From contig JBOHFG010000444.1 in assembly GCA_050699575.1 (NCBI GenBank), positions 1 through 24,714 on the forward strand: a stretch of 24,714 nucleotides of DNA, written 5' to 3'. The notes below the pieces were generated by a model. That model saw nothing but the letters and a program-made list of their open reading frames with translations, was not told the origin of the DNA and made no database searches. The DNA comes from GCA-003244245 sp050699575 (GTDB lineage: Bacteria > Actinomycetota > Actinomycetes > Mycobacteriales > Pseudonocardiaceae). Shown here one piece after another: positions 14,622 to 22,279 of this stretch (positions are counted from its first letter, which is position 1; every line of letters begins with the position of its first letter). Position numbers and translations under genes: made by a program.

Positions 14622-15692
14622 TTAGCGCGCGCAGATCGCAAAGACATGGGCGGCCGTGTTCGGCGTGGGTTGCCCGCCGGCTTGCACGATTCCGGTCCAG
14701 GTAGTCGCGTTGGTCTTCCCGTTGCTCACCGGATTGCCGGCGATGTCGCTGGGGTAACTACCCCGCAGGTGCACGCCCTCCTGGAGCGGGCCGCTCGAGT
14801 TGTCGACGTTCACACCGCCGCTGAGCACCTGTGACCCCGCGCTGCAGGTGGCCGGCACCGTGACGAACGTGCTGCCCACCTGCGGACCAGGGGCATTCAC
14901 GCGGACCACCGTGGTCGGCAGGAGCGGGGGAGCAGAGCAGACCGCGAACGCGGTGGTGACATTCGCGGGATTGGCCATTCCGCCGGCTGATCCTACGGCC
15001 GTCCACGACTGCGGGTGGTGCGTGCCGTCGGGGACCATGGTGCCATTGGAGTTGCTGGGGAAGCTGCCGATCGGTTTGAAGCTCTTCGAACTCGCCGGAG
15101 TCCCCGATGCGCCACCGCCGACCAGCTCGGTGCCCGTCGGGCATGTCGCGGTGACCGCCGCCGTCGTCAGCGGTGTCGTGGGGCCGTTGATCGAAGCGAC
15201 GGCCACCAGCCGGACTGCGACGCCAATGGGGCTGCCAAGGGGGCCGACGGTGGCGCACACGGCGAAGCTGGTCACCTGATCACTGGCCTCGGACTGGCTG
15301 CCGAACCCGCCGGCTGCGGCCCAGAACGTCGGATTGACGGCGAAGGTGGTGATCGGAGTTGCGCCGGCGTCGCTGGGGTAGGTCCCGTTGACCTTCAGCC
15401 CGTTCACCGGGGTGGTGGTGGCCGGTGTGGCCTTGCCCACCTGGAGGCCGCCGCCGACGAGCTTGGTGCCTGCCGGGCAGCCGGCCACCGCGGTGGTGGC
15501 CGTCCCCGAGGTGTTCGTCATCGGCGCACTCACCGCGGTTACCTGAGTGACCAACGGCGCGAACACCGGCACCGCGGGAAGGGCCATGGCCGGGTTGCTG
15601 GGGAGGATCAGGGTCGCCAGGCAGGCACCGGTCGACAGCAGGCCGCAGATGAGGGTCTGTTTGTTTATTTTGACCGCATTCGCGAGTTTCAT
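14622..15692 (-). CDS. Secreted three-repeat protein with paired cysteines
   Basis: A 356-aa exported protein of unknown function. The start at ATG 15692 (MKLANAVKINKQ) gives a proper signal peptide with likely cleavage after Asn-Pro-Ala-Met-Ala (about residue 37). A longer frame opening at 15842 runs through the palindrome and would bury the signal. The mature part consists of three diverged repeats (about 72-146, 184-252, 283-354). Each opens with C-(P/S)-x-G-x3-(L/V)-x-G-G and closes with F-A-(V/I)-C, so the cysteine pairs 72/146, 184/252 and 283/354 could each staple one domain. Each repeat also has a Y/F-P-S-(D/N) turn and a central Trp. No Shine-Dalgarno is obvious. Upstream lie a perfect 13-bp palindrome (15697-15709) and a GTTCACC motif. 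It may be a cell-surface or matrix protein, which is inference. Confidence 0.7.
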   Translation of the reverse strand: MKLANAVKINKQTLICGLLSTGACLATLILPSNPAMALPAVPVFAPLVTQVTAVSAPMTNTSGTATTAVAGCPAGTKLVGGGLQVGKATPATTTPVNGLKVNGTYPSDAGATPITTFAVNPTFWAAAGGFGSQSEASDQVTSFAVCATVGPLGSPIGVAVRLVAVASINGPTTPLTTAAVTATCPTGTELVGGGASGTPASSKSFKPIGSFPSNSNGTMVPDGTHHPQSWTAVGSAGGMANPANVTTAFAVCSAPPLLPTTVVRVNAPGPQVGSTFVTVPATCSAGSQVLSGGVNVDNSSGPLQEGVHLRGSYPSDIAGNPVSNGKTNATTWTGIVQAGGQPTPNTAAHVFAICAR

Positions 15693-15696
15693 AGGG

Positions 15697-15860
15697 GGAC
15701 GCTGCGTCCTGAAGGTGAACGAAAGAAATCCAGCGGCCGGCCAAGGGATGTCGAGGCAATCCACAAGGGATGACCGCCCGCGGTCATCCCTTGTGGGGTA
15801 CGTGGAAATCCGCTGGTCGGCCGCTGGATTTCTTTCGTTCACTTTCGCGGCGCAGCGTCC
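15697..15860. repeat. 164-bp imperfect palindrome between divergent genes
   Basis: The outer arms begin with ggacgctgcg (15697-15706) and its complement (15851-15860). The 24 bases 15715-15738 are the exact reverse complement of 15819-15842. At the centre, 15761-15775 pairs perfectly with 15782-15796 around six bases. The intervening stretches are poorly matched. Such a structure could be a small non-autonomous (MITE-like) element, a duplicated control region, or a stable hairpin in transcripts of either direction. No target-site duplication is evident outside the arms. Confidence 0.9.
15832..15846 (+). promoter_or_regulatory. Candidate PHO-box half (GTTCACTTTCG) upstream of the pst-like genes
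   Basis: GTTCACTTTCG at about 15837-15847 matches the Streptomyces PhoP-box unit (GTTCAYYYRSG, normally two or more direct 11-bp units) at 10 of 11 positions. It lies about 50 bases before the leader ORF. The adjoining 11-mers match poorly, so it is at best one strong unit. Because of the palindrome, a second GTTCACC occurs in mirror orientation at 15714-15720, facing the repeat-protein gene. Confidence 0.35.
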
Positions 15861-15894
15861 TCACTTCGTATCCGTGTTTGCGGAAGGAGTGCTT

Positions 15895-15951
15895 ATGACG
15901 ATCCTCGTCTGCGTGGTGCTGGCTGCTCCGGTGCAGGTGAGGTATCTGTGA
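15895..15951 (+). CDS. 18-residue leader ORF coupled to pstC
   Basis: ATG 15895 has a near-perfect ribosome-binding site (GGAAGGAG, five-base spacing). It codes an 18-aa hydrophobic peptide (MTILVCVVLAAPVQVRYL). The TGA at 15949-15951 overlaps the pstC GTG start as GTGA. This suggests translational coupling or attenuation-like control. A membrane micropeptide cannot be excluded. No amino-acid run typical of attenuation leaders is present. Confidence 0.5.
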   Translation: MTILVCVVLAAPVQVRYL

Positions 15952-16961
15952 CCACCGTCGTGACTACAACGGCGTCGGGTCCGGCGGAGTCGGCGCGGCG
16001 GGTGTGGTCCGCCGAGGGTGGTGCGGATCGTGTCTTCGGGCTGTCGCTGCGCAGCGCTGGCCTGACGGTATTGTTGATCATGACGGGGATCGGGCTGTTC
16101 CTCTCCGTCCGGGGTTCGCAGGCGCTCACCGACGCCGGCCCGGCGTTCCTCACCACGCAGGCGTGGGAACCCGACTCGCACCACTTCGGGATCGCGACGG
16201 TGCTCACTGGCACGGTGCTGATCGCCGCGGTGGCCGTCACGCTTGCGGTGCCGTTGGCCACCGGGGTGGCGCTCTACATCTCGGAGTACACGCCCCCCAC
16301 GCTGCGCCGGCTACTGATCAACATGGTGGACCTGATGGCCGCGGTGCCGGGTGTGGTGTACGGGCTGTGGGGCTTCTACCTGCTCAACCCGTTGATTATT
16401 CCGTTGGCCAGGTGGATCTCGTCGATCTTCGGCTGGCTTCCGTTGCTGGGCATCCACGACGCGCATCCTGGCGATCCGTTGGAGACCGTGACCAAGTACG
16501 AGTCCTCGACGCTGGTCGTGGGGATCGCGGTGGCGCTGGTCATCATGCCGACCATCTGCTCGGTGATGCGGGAGTCCTTCTCGCAGGCTCCGGTCGGGGA
16601 ACGCGAGGGAGCCTATGCGCTGGGCGCCAACCAGTGGGGGATGATCCGCAGCGTCGTGCTGCCCTTCGGCCGGGGCGGGATGATCGGCGCCACGATGCTC
16701 GGGCTGGGCCGGGCGATGGGCGAGACGATCGTCGTAGCCATGATCATAACTCCGGTCTTCCGGATCCAGCCGGAGATCCTGCGTAGCGGCACGAACTCGG
16801 TGGCAGCATTGATCGCACTGCGGTTCGAGGCGGCCAGCCCGTTCGAGCTGTCGGCTCTGATGGCGGCCGGCCTGGCGCTGTTCGCCCTGACGCTGGTCGT
16901 CAACTTCGGCGCGTCGATGATCATTGTGCGCAGCCGCTCCGGTCAGCTCAGTGAGGCCTGA
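15948..16961 (+). CDS. pstC: Phosphate-type ABC transporter permease PstC
   Basis: A 337-aa integral membrane permease of the PstC family. After a cytoplasmic tail rich in Thr/Ala, six hydrophobic segments are visible. VPLATGVALYISEYTPPTLRR and MVDLMAAVPGVVYGLWGFYLL are characteristic family blocks, and the EAA coupling loop is EREGAYALGANQWGMIRSVVLPFGRGG. GLGRAMGETIVVAMI is the conserved PstC/PstA helix containing the Gly-Glu pair. The GTG start at 15948 has GGTGAGG five bases upstream. It is the first large gene of the plus-strand cluster, with pstA starting three bases after its TGA. No pstB follows within the window. Confidence 0.92.
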   Translation: MTTVVTTTASGPAESARRVWSAEGGADRVFGLSLRSAGLTVLLIMTGIGLFLSVRGSQALTDAGPAFLTTQAWEPDSHHFGIATVLTGTVLIAAVAVTLAVPLATGVALYISEYTPPTLRRLLINMVDLMAAVPGVVYGLWGFYLLNPLIIPLARWISSIFGWLPLLGIHDAHPGDPLETVTKYESSTLVVGIAVALVIMPTICSVMRESFSQAPVGEREGAYALGANQWGMIRSVVLPFGRGGMIGATMLGLGRAMGETIVVAMIITPVFRIQPEILRSGTNSVAALIALRFEAASPFELSALMAAGLALFALTLVVNFGASMIIVRSRSGQLSEA

Positions 16962-16964
16962 GCG

Positions 16965-18038
16965 ATGACGACGATCCCCCCGCGCACCGCACGTCGTACG
17001 GGGCCGGAGATCCGCCGCTCGACGTCGGCCCGGGGCAGCGTCGAGGTGCTCATCGGGTCGGCCGTGGCGGGGCTGAGCCTGGCGGCGCTGCTGGTCACGC
17101 GGGTGCTCTCGGCGGTCAACGTGGGTGGCTTCGTGGTGCTCGCCTACCTGCTGTTCCTGGTGTTCTACGGGGCGGTGGTGTGGTTTATGGAGCACGACAG
17201 CCGCACGGTCCGGGACCGGCTCGTCTTCATTGCCGTGCACAGCTTGGCCGTGGTCGCGCTGCTCGCGCTGCTGTTCGTCGTCGGCTTCACGTTCTGGCGA
17301 GGCCGCGAGGCGCTGGGCCACCTGAACTTCTTCACCAGCGACATGAAGTTAGCCGGTCCGCTGGACCCGCTGTCGGTGGGTGGCATCTTGCACGCCGCGG
17401 TCGGCACGCTCATCGAGCTCACCATCGCACTGTGCTGCACCGTGCCGCTGGGGCTGGCCTGCGCGGCGTACCTCAACGAGACCCGTGGGCCGTTGACCCG
17501 GTTCGTGCGCACGGTGGTCGAAGCGATGACCGCGCTCCCGGCCATCTTGGGGGCGCTGTTCATCTACGCGTCGGTGATCCTCACCCTGGGGTCGACCAAG
17601 TCCGGACTGGCCGCCGGGTTGGCGATCGGCGTGATGATGCTGCCGATCATCATCCGGGCCTCCGACGTGGTGCTCCGGCTGGTGCCCGGCTCGCTGAAGG
17701 AGGCCTCGTTCGCGCTGGGCGCGCCACGGTGGCGCACGGTGTGGCATGTCGTGCTGCCGAGCGCACGCTCCGGGCTGACCACCGCGGTGCTGCTCGGCAG
17801 CGCGCGGGGGCTCGGCGAGACCACGCCGGTGCTGATCACCGCTGGCTTCGGATCCGGCCTCAACCTCAACCCCACCTCGGGCCCGATGGTGTCGCTGCCG
17901 CTGGTCACCTACATCTTCTCCCGCTTCCCGCAGCCGACGATGATCGCCCGCGCGTTCGGCGCCGGCACCGCGTTGCTGGCAGTGGTACTGGTGCTGTTCG
18001 CGCTGGTCAGGGTGTTTGGCGGCAGCCATGTCAGGTGA
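16965..18038 (+). CDS. pstA: Phosphate-type ABC transporter permease PstA
   Basis: A 357-aa permease. Three hydrophobic segments in the first 115 residues (two before MEHDSRTVRDRL and one after) form an N-terminal extension usual in actinobacterial PstA. The transport domain follows: GTLIELTIALCCTVPLGLACAAYLNE, VEAMTALPAILGALFIYASVIL, the EAA loop KEASFALGAPRWRTVWHVVLPSARSG, and ARGLGETTPVLITAGFG with the conserved Gly-Glu. With PstC it would form the channel for phosphate or a similar oxyanion. Its last codons overlap the start of the next gene by 11 bp. Confidence 0.92.
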   Translation: MTTIPPRTARRTGPEIRRSTSARGSVEVLIGSAVAGLSLAALLVTRVLSAVNVGGFVVLAYLLFLVFYGAVVWFMEHDSRTVRDRLVFIAVHSLAVVALLALLFVVGFTFWRGREALGHLNFFTSDMKLAGPLDPLSVGGILHAAVGTLIELTIALCCTVPLGLACAAYLNETRGPLTRFVRTVVEAMTALPAILGALFIYASVILTLGSTKSGLAAGLAIGVMMLPIIIRASDVVLRLVPGSLKEASFALGAPRWRTVWHVVLPSARSGLTTAVLLGSARGLGETTPVLITAGFGSGLNLNPTSGPMVSLPLVTYIFSRFPQPTMIARAFGAGTALLAVVLVLFALVRVFGGSHVR

Positions 18039-19632
18039 GCTACCGGGGCGCCGCGTGGCCGCGGTGTTGGTCGTCGCACTGGGGATGCTGTCCGCGATCG
18101 CGCCAAGCTTTGTCCCGATCAGCGGCTCCGGCTCGACCTGGAGCTTCAACGCGCTGGATCAGTGGCGGAAAAACGTCGCCGGCCTCTACGGCATCACCAT
18201 CAACTTCTCGCCGAACGGCTCGACCAACGGCCGCAACGACTTCCGGGCCGGTCAGGTCGACTATGCGGTCTCGGAGATTCCCTTCGGCCTGCGCGACGGT
18301 GGGGTGCTTGACCCGCCGCCGACGCGGGCGTTCGGGTACATGCCGATCGTCGCGGGGGGCACCGCGTTCATGTACAACCTCAAGATCGGAAGCAAGCGGG
18401 TGACGAACCTGCGGCTCTCCGGGGAGACCATCGCCAAGATCTTCACCCAGCAGATCACCAACTGGTCCGACCCGGTGATCCAGGCCGACAACCCTGGGCT
18501 GACTTTGCCGGCCCGCCAGATCGTGCCGGTGGTCTACTCCAACGGCTCGGGCACCACCGCCCAGTTCACCACCTGGATGGCCAGCCAGTACCCGGCGATC
18601 TGGGACGACTACTGCCACCGCAACGGCCGAAACACGCCTTGCGGGTTCACCTCCTTCTACCCGCTGGGCCCCGGCATGGAGGCCAAGGCCCAGTCCCAGG
18701 GCGTGTCCGGGTTCGTCGCCCAGGACACCAGCGAGGGCGCGATCACCTACGTCGAGTACTCCTACGCCCGCAACGCCGGTTTCCCGGTGGCCAAAGTGCT
18801 CAACAAGGCGAATTACTACGTCGAGCCCCGGGCGGGCAGCGTCGCGGTCGCATTGCTCAAGGCGCAGATCCATCCGGACCTGACCCAGGACCTGAGCCAG
18901 GTCTACGTCGACACCGACCCGCGGACCTACCCGCTGTCCAGCTACAGCTACATGGTCATCCCGAAGGACACCACCGCGAACTTCACTACCGAGAAAGGCC
19001 GCACGCTCTCCGAGTTCGCCGCCTACTTTCTCTGCGAGGGCCAACAGCAGGCCGACACTCTGGGCTACTCGCCGCTGCCGATCAACCTGGTGCAGGCCGG
19101 CGTCGAGCAGATCAACCAGATCCCCGGCTCGACCCAGAAACTCGACCGCACCAACCTGAGCCGTTGCAACAACCCGACGGTCTCCCCGGACGGGGGGAAC
19201 AAGGTGGCCAAGGACGCGCCGCAGCCCAGCCCGTGTGACCTCAAGGGCGCGTCGGCCCAGTGCACTACCGGCACCGGCGGGGTTCCGGCCTCGACGTCGA
19301 CCAGCAATGGAGGCGGTTCCGGCACCACCACCGGTGGCAACGGTGGGACGACCAACGCTGCCGGTGGCGGGGGGCTTGCGGGTGCACCGGGTCCCAGCAG
19401 TGGCCCGGCCGCGGGACTGGAGCCGGACACCGGGCAGGTGATCGGTGGCGCGGCGCCGGCGGGCGGTGCTGGCTCCTCCAGTGCCACCGCCGTGCCGGTG
19501 GCCGTCGATGCTGCCGACCACCGGCGGCAGATACTGCTCGCGGTACTCACCGTCGCCGTGCTGCTCGGACTGGCGCTCGGGCCACCGCTGGTGGCCTACC
19601 GGGTGCGCGGCCGGGAAGGACCACCGGCATGA
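18028..19632 (+). CDS. PstS-like phosphate-binding protein with C-terminal membrane anchor
   Basis: A 534-aa protein. ATG 18028 lies inside the pstA end; TTG 18016 is an alternative. A signal segment (VAAVLVVALGMLSAIAPSF) is followed by a PstS-type fold. Visible are the GSTNGRNDFRAGQVDYAVSEIPF loop, YMPIVAGGTAFMYNL, LSGETIAKIFTQQITNWSDP and YSNGSGTTAQFTTWM, all matching the phosphate-binding positions of the PstS family (S-G-T and the acidic D-Y-A region). From about 400 comes a Gly/Ser/Thr-rich linker, then a membrane helix (about 501-524, ILLAVLTVAVLLGLALGPPL) and a short basic tail. Ordinary PstS is a lipoprotein anchored at the N-terminus. Here no lipobox is seen and the tether is at the other end. 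The 3' end overlaps the next ATG (ATGA). Confidence 0.82.
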   Translation: MSGELPGRRVAAVLVVALGMLSAIAPSFVPISGSGSTWSFNALDQWRKNVAGLYGITINFSPNGSTNGRNDFRAGQVDYAVSEIPFGLRDGGVLDPPPTRAFGYMPIVAGGTAFMYNLKIGSKRVTNLRLSGETIAKIFTQQITNWSDPVIQADNPGLTLPARQIVPVVYSNGSGTTAQFTTWMASQYPAIWDDYCHRNGRNTPCGFTSFYPLGPGMEAKAQSQGVSGFVAQDTSEGAITYVEYSYARNAGFPVAKVLNKANYYVEPRAGSVAVALLKAQIHPDLTQDLSQVYVDTDPRTYPLSSYSYMVIPKDTTANFTTEKGRTLSEFAAYFLCEGQQQADTLGYSPLPINLVQAGVEQINQIPGSTQKLDRTNLSRCNNPTVSPDGGNKVAKDAPQPSPCDLKGASAQCTTGTGGVPASTSTSNGGGSGTTTGGNGGTTNAAGGGGLAGAPGPSSGPAAGLEPDTGQVIGGAAPAGGAGSSSATAVPVAVDAADHRRQILLAVLTVAVLLGLALGPPLVAYRVRGREGPPA

Positions 19633-22139
19633 GCACGCGTCGAGCGTTGCGGGCCGTGGCGTTGGGTGTGGTCGTGGTCGGCATCCTGCTTGTCTGCCCG
19701 CTGGCATCGGCCGGGCCCGGGGACGCGGCACCGGCCGGCTCGGTGGTCACGAAGTCCGGCACCGGAGCATTCGCGGACCTCACGGTGACTGTCAGCCAGA
19801 CTACGAACCTCATCAACCAGACGATCACCGTGTCCTGGACCGGAGGCCACCCCACGGTGCCCGGCAACGGTACCTTCGGGGTCAACTACCTGCAGATCAT
19901 GCAGTGTTGGGGTGACGACCCGGTGGGCCCGGACCGCACCCAGTGCCAGTACGGCGGGTCGAGCACCCAGATCTCGCCGGCCGCTGGCAACTTCGTGCGG
20001 TCCCGGCAGGTCAGCGCCGACGTCGTCGACCTTCAGGAGAAACTCACCAGGCCGGCGGGCAGCTTCGACAACGCCTTCGTGCCGTTCTGGGCGGTGGGCC
20101 GGCCCAGGCCCCAGCCGACCGACTCGGCCACGGCCAACGAGAACGCCTTCGTCGACTCCCAGGTCACCAACGAGGTCCCGCTGGGGATCACCCGAGGCGA
20201 CGGCACCGGCCTGGAGTTCTTCGAGGTCGAGACGGTGCGCCAGGCCGCCGGTCTCGGCTGTGGAGAGCCGGTCACCACGGGCGGCGTCACCACGGGCCGG
20301 TCCTGTTGGCTGGTGATCGTGCCGCGCGGAAACACTGAGGTGGACGGCTCACCGCGCAGCGGCAACGGGCAAAGCCGGCTGGACTCCTCGCCGCTGAGCC
20401 AGACCAACTGGAACAACCGGATCGTCGTTGCGCTGGGTTTCCAGCCAGTGGGCCAGGCCTGCCCGGTCGGCGCACCCGAGCGCCGGGTGATCGGCCACGA
20501 GCTAGCGGCGGACGCGGTCACGAGCTGGCAGCCGGCACTGTGCGCCGGTGGCGGCGCCTTGTTCAGCTACAGCCAGCTCACCGACGAGGTGACCCGCAGA
20601 CAGGTGCTCGACGGCAGCACGCCCGGGCTGGGGCTGCTGACCAACCCGATCCCGCCCGACCAGGTGCCGGCGGACCATCCGCTGGTCTACGCACCGGTCG
20701 GGCTGTCCGGGTTGGCCATCGCCTTCACCATCGAGCGCCAGCCGCGCCCGACAGCGCCCGCTGCCGATCTCGCGCTCAGCGGCCAGCGGTTCACGTCGAT
20801 GAATCTCACCCCACGGCTGGTGGCCAAGCTGCTCACCCAGTCCTACCAGGGCGCGGTGCAGGTCCGGCCGGACGTGCTGAAGAACAACCCCATCGGCCTG
20901 ACCGTCGACCAAGAGTTCCTCAAGATTAACCCCGAATACAACAGGTTCGCGGAGAGCAACATACCGCCGGACGCGCTGGTGCAGCTCGATAGCTCGGATG
21001 TCACGTCGCTGCTGTGGAGCTGGGTGGTGGCCGACCAGGACGCGAGAGCGTTCCTCGCGGGTACCCCCGACAAGGACGGAATGGTTGTCAACCCCGCCAA
21101 CCGGGGGCTTACGCTGCCGACGTCCACCTTCCCCCGCAACGACCAGAGCTGCACCGACGTGGTCGACGCCGCCACCAGTGTCACATTCAAGATCTGCACC
21201 TCGGATGTCCATCCGTTCACCAAGGACATGCACGACTCCGGCCGCTCGGCCGGCCGCGGTGACACCCAGGCCCGGACGACCGCGGTCGAACCCAACACCA
21301 AGGCACCGATCTCGAAGAAGGTTGACCGGCAGAACCCCGGCCAGCGAGCGCTGCTCGCGGTGGTGGATGCGGCGACGGCCACCCGGTACGGCCTGCCTAC
21401 CGCGACGCTGCGCAACGCTGCCGGGAAGTTCGTCGCCCCTACCACCGCAAGCCTGCTGGCCGGTGCAGCGGCCATGAAGCCGAGCGCGGTCCCCAGCGTC
21501 CTGGTGTCCGACCCCGGTGCCACTGACCCGGCGGCCTATCCGCTGACCGCGCTGAGCTACGCGGTCACCGCACCGTCCACCTTGGACGCTCCGGCTGGCC
21601 GGGACTACGCGGTGCTGCTGCGCTACGCGGCCGGCGCGGGCCAGCGGCCGGGCATCGCACCTGGCCAGCTCCCGCTCGGGATGGTACCGCTGCCCGACGC
21701 GCTCACGGCTCAGACCATCGCCGCCGCAGCGACCATCGAGGCGCAGGCGGGCAAGGCTACCCGCGTCCCACCGGAGCCGCAGCCCACCAGCGCCCGGCCA
21801 GGCCCCGCCGGCTCGCCCGGTGGCCCCAGCACGCCACCAAGCCCGACCGCCGCCGCGACGGGCCCCAGCGCCACCGCGCCTGGTGCGTCCACGAGCCCCG
21901 TGGCTCCCACAGCGCCGAGTGCGGCTCAGCAACCGGTCGCCGAAGTGCGGCGCACGCCATCGCTGCCCGGGCCCGCCTGGCTGAGCACCATGCTCGTGAT
22001 CATCCTGATCGGCTGCGTGCTGGCCGTGATGTCCCCTCCGGTCAGATACCTGCTCAGGACGTCCCCGCCGGTCAGGTACCTGGTGGGCGCCGTGGCCCAC
22101 CGTTGCATGCGGAAGGGGGTGACGCCAACCGAGCGGTGA
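19629..22139 (+). CDS. Large secreted, C-terminally anchored protein of the pst-like cluster
   Basis: An 836-aa protein with unknown activity. ATG 19629 is chosen because GGAAGGA lies eight bases upstream, the ATG overlaps the previous stop, and it gives a clean signal peptide (MSTRRALRAVALGVVVVGIL to ASA). The frame is open further upstream but without signal or homology. The N-terminal part is beta-rich (LTVTVSQTTNLINQTITVSW) with many cysteines in CWGDDPVGPDRTQCQ. The middle (GLSGLAIAFTIERQP, then LTPRLVAKLLTQSYQ) resembles the second lobe of PstS-like binding proteins. From about 710 follows a Pro/Ala/Ser/Thr-rich stalk, then a membrane helix (about 784-802) and a basic tail. It probably stands on the outer face of the membrane with the binding site held off by the stalk. 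A ligand-capture or accessory role for the transporter is inferred from position and fold hints only. Confidence 0.75.
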   Translation: MSTRRALRAVALGVVVVGILLVCPLASAGPGDAAPAGSVVTKSGTGAFADLTVTVSQTTNLINQTITVSWTGGHPTVPGNGTFGVNYLQIMQCWGDDPVGPDRTQCQYGGSSTQISPAAGNFVRSRQVSADVVDLQEKLTRPAGSFDNAFVPFWAVGRPRPQPTDSATANENAFVDSQVTNEVPLGITRGDGTGLEFFEVETVRQAAGLGCGEPVTTGGVTTGRSCWLVIVPRGNTEVDGSPRSGNGQSRLDSSPLSQTNWNNRIVVALGFQPVGQACPVGAPERRVIGHELAADAVTSWQPALCAGGGALFSYSQLTDEVTRRQVLDGSTPGLGLLTNPIPPDQVPADHPLVYAPVGLSGLAIAFTIERQPRPTAPAADLALSGQRFTSMNLTPRLVAKLLTQSYQGAVQVRPDVLKNNPIGLTVDQEFLKINPEYNRFAESNIPPDALVQLDSSDVTSLLWSWVVADQDARAFLAGTPDKDGMVVNPANRGLTLPTSTFPRNDQSCTDVVDAATSVTFKICTSDVHPFTKDMHDSGRSAGRGDTQARTTAVEPNTKAPISKKVDRQNPGQRALLAVVDAATATRYGLPTATLRNAAGKFVAPTTASLLAGAAAMKPSAVPSVLVSDPGATDPAAYPLTALSYAVTAPSTLDAPAGRDYAVLLRYAAGAGQRPGIAPGQLPLGMVPLPDALTAQTIAAAATIEAQAGKATRVPPEPQPTSARPGPAGSPGGPSTPPSPTAAATGPSATAPGASTSPVAPTAPSAAQQPVAEVRRTPSLPGPAWLSTMLVIILIGCVLAVMSPPVRYLLRTSPPVRYLVGAVAHRCMRKGVTPTER
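22031..22090 (+). repeat. Degenerate 30-bp tandem repeat coding SPPVRYL twice
   Basis: Bases 22031-22060 and 22061-22090 both start gtcccc.ccggtcag.tacctg and code Ser-Pro-Pro-Val-Arg-Tyr-Leu just after the C-terminal membrane helix. The unit is a whole number of codons, so the frame is kept. It duplicates a short juxtamembrane cytoplasmic motif. Confidence 0.7.
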
Positions 22140-22140
22140 T

Positions 22141-22159
22141 CGGGAGTCTCCAGCTCCCG
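22141..22159 (+). terminator. Small hairpin after the 836-aa protein gene
   Basis: CGGGAG (22141-22146) and CTCCCG (22154-22159) enclose seven bases directly after the TGA. There is no T-tract. It may weaken transcription into the next gene or mark the end of a transcript; evidence is structural only. Confidence 0.25.
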
Positions 22160-22279
22160 GCCACCAACTCGGCCGGCATTGCGGCAAGCAAGACGTCAGT
22201 GACGGCGTGGTTGGCATGCCACTGGCGTGTGCGCCCGGACATCAGTTCGGGCATCCCTGCGTGGCAAAGGATACCCACA

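Noticed and set aside
15761..15796. Core hairpin as an intrinsic terminator for pst or repeat-protein transcripts
   Set aside because: It lies upstream of both divergent genes and has no T-tract on either side, so a terminator role does not fit the layout.
15693..15842. Upstream extension of the repeat-protein gene through the palindrome
   Set aside because: It would put 50 hydrophilic residues before the signal peptide. The open frame on both strands here is a by-product of the inverted repeat.
19260..19628. Upstream extension of the 836-aa protein
   Set aside because: The frame is open, but it overlaps the PstS-like gene, has Arg-rich shadow translation, and the signal peptide and ribosome-binding site fit the ATG at 19629.
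18040..19731. 563-aa minus-strand open frame
   Set aside because: It lies opposite the PstS-like gene and is Arg/Gly/Val-rich with no recognisable motif or ribosome-binding site.
20502..22217. 571-aa minus-strand open frame
   Set aside because: It is antisense to the 836-aa protein gene, whose signal peptide, stalk and anchor are coherent; the minus-strand translation is low-complexity.
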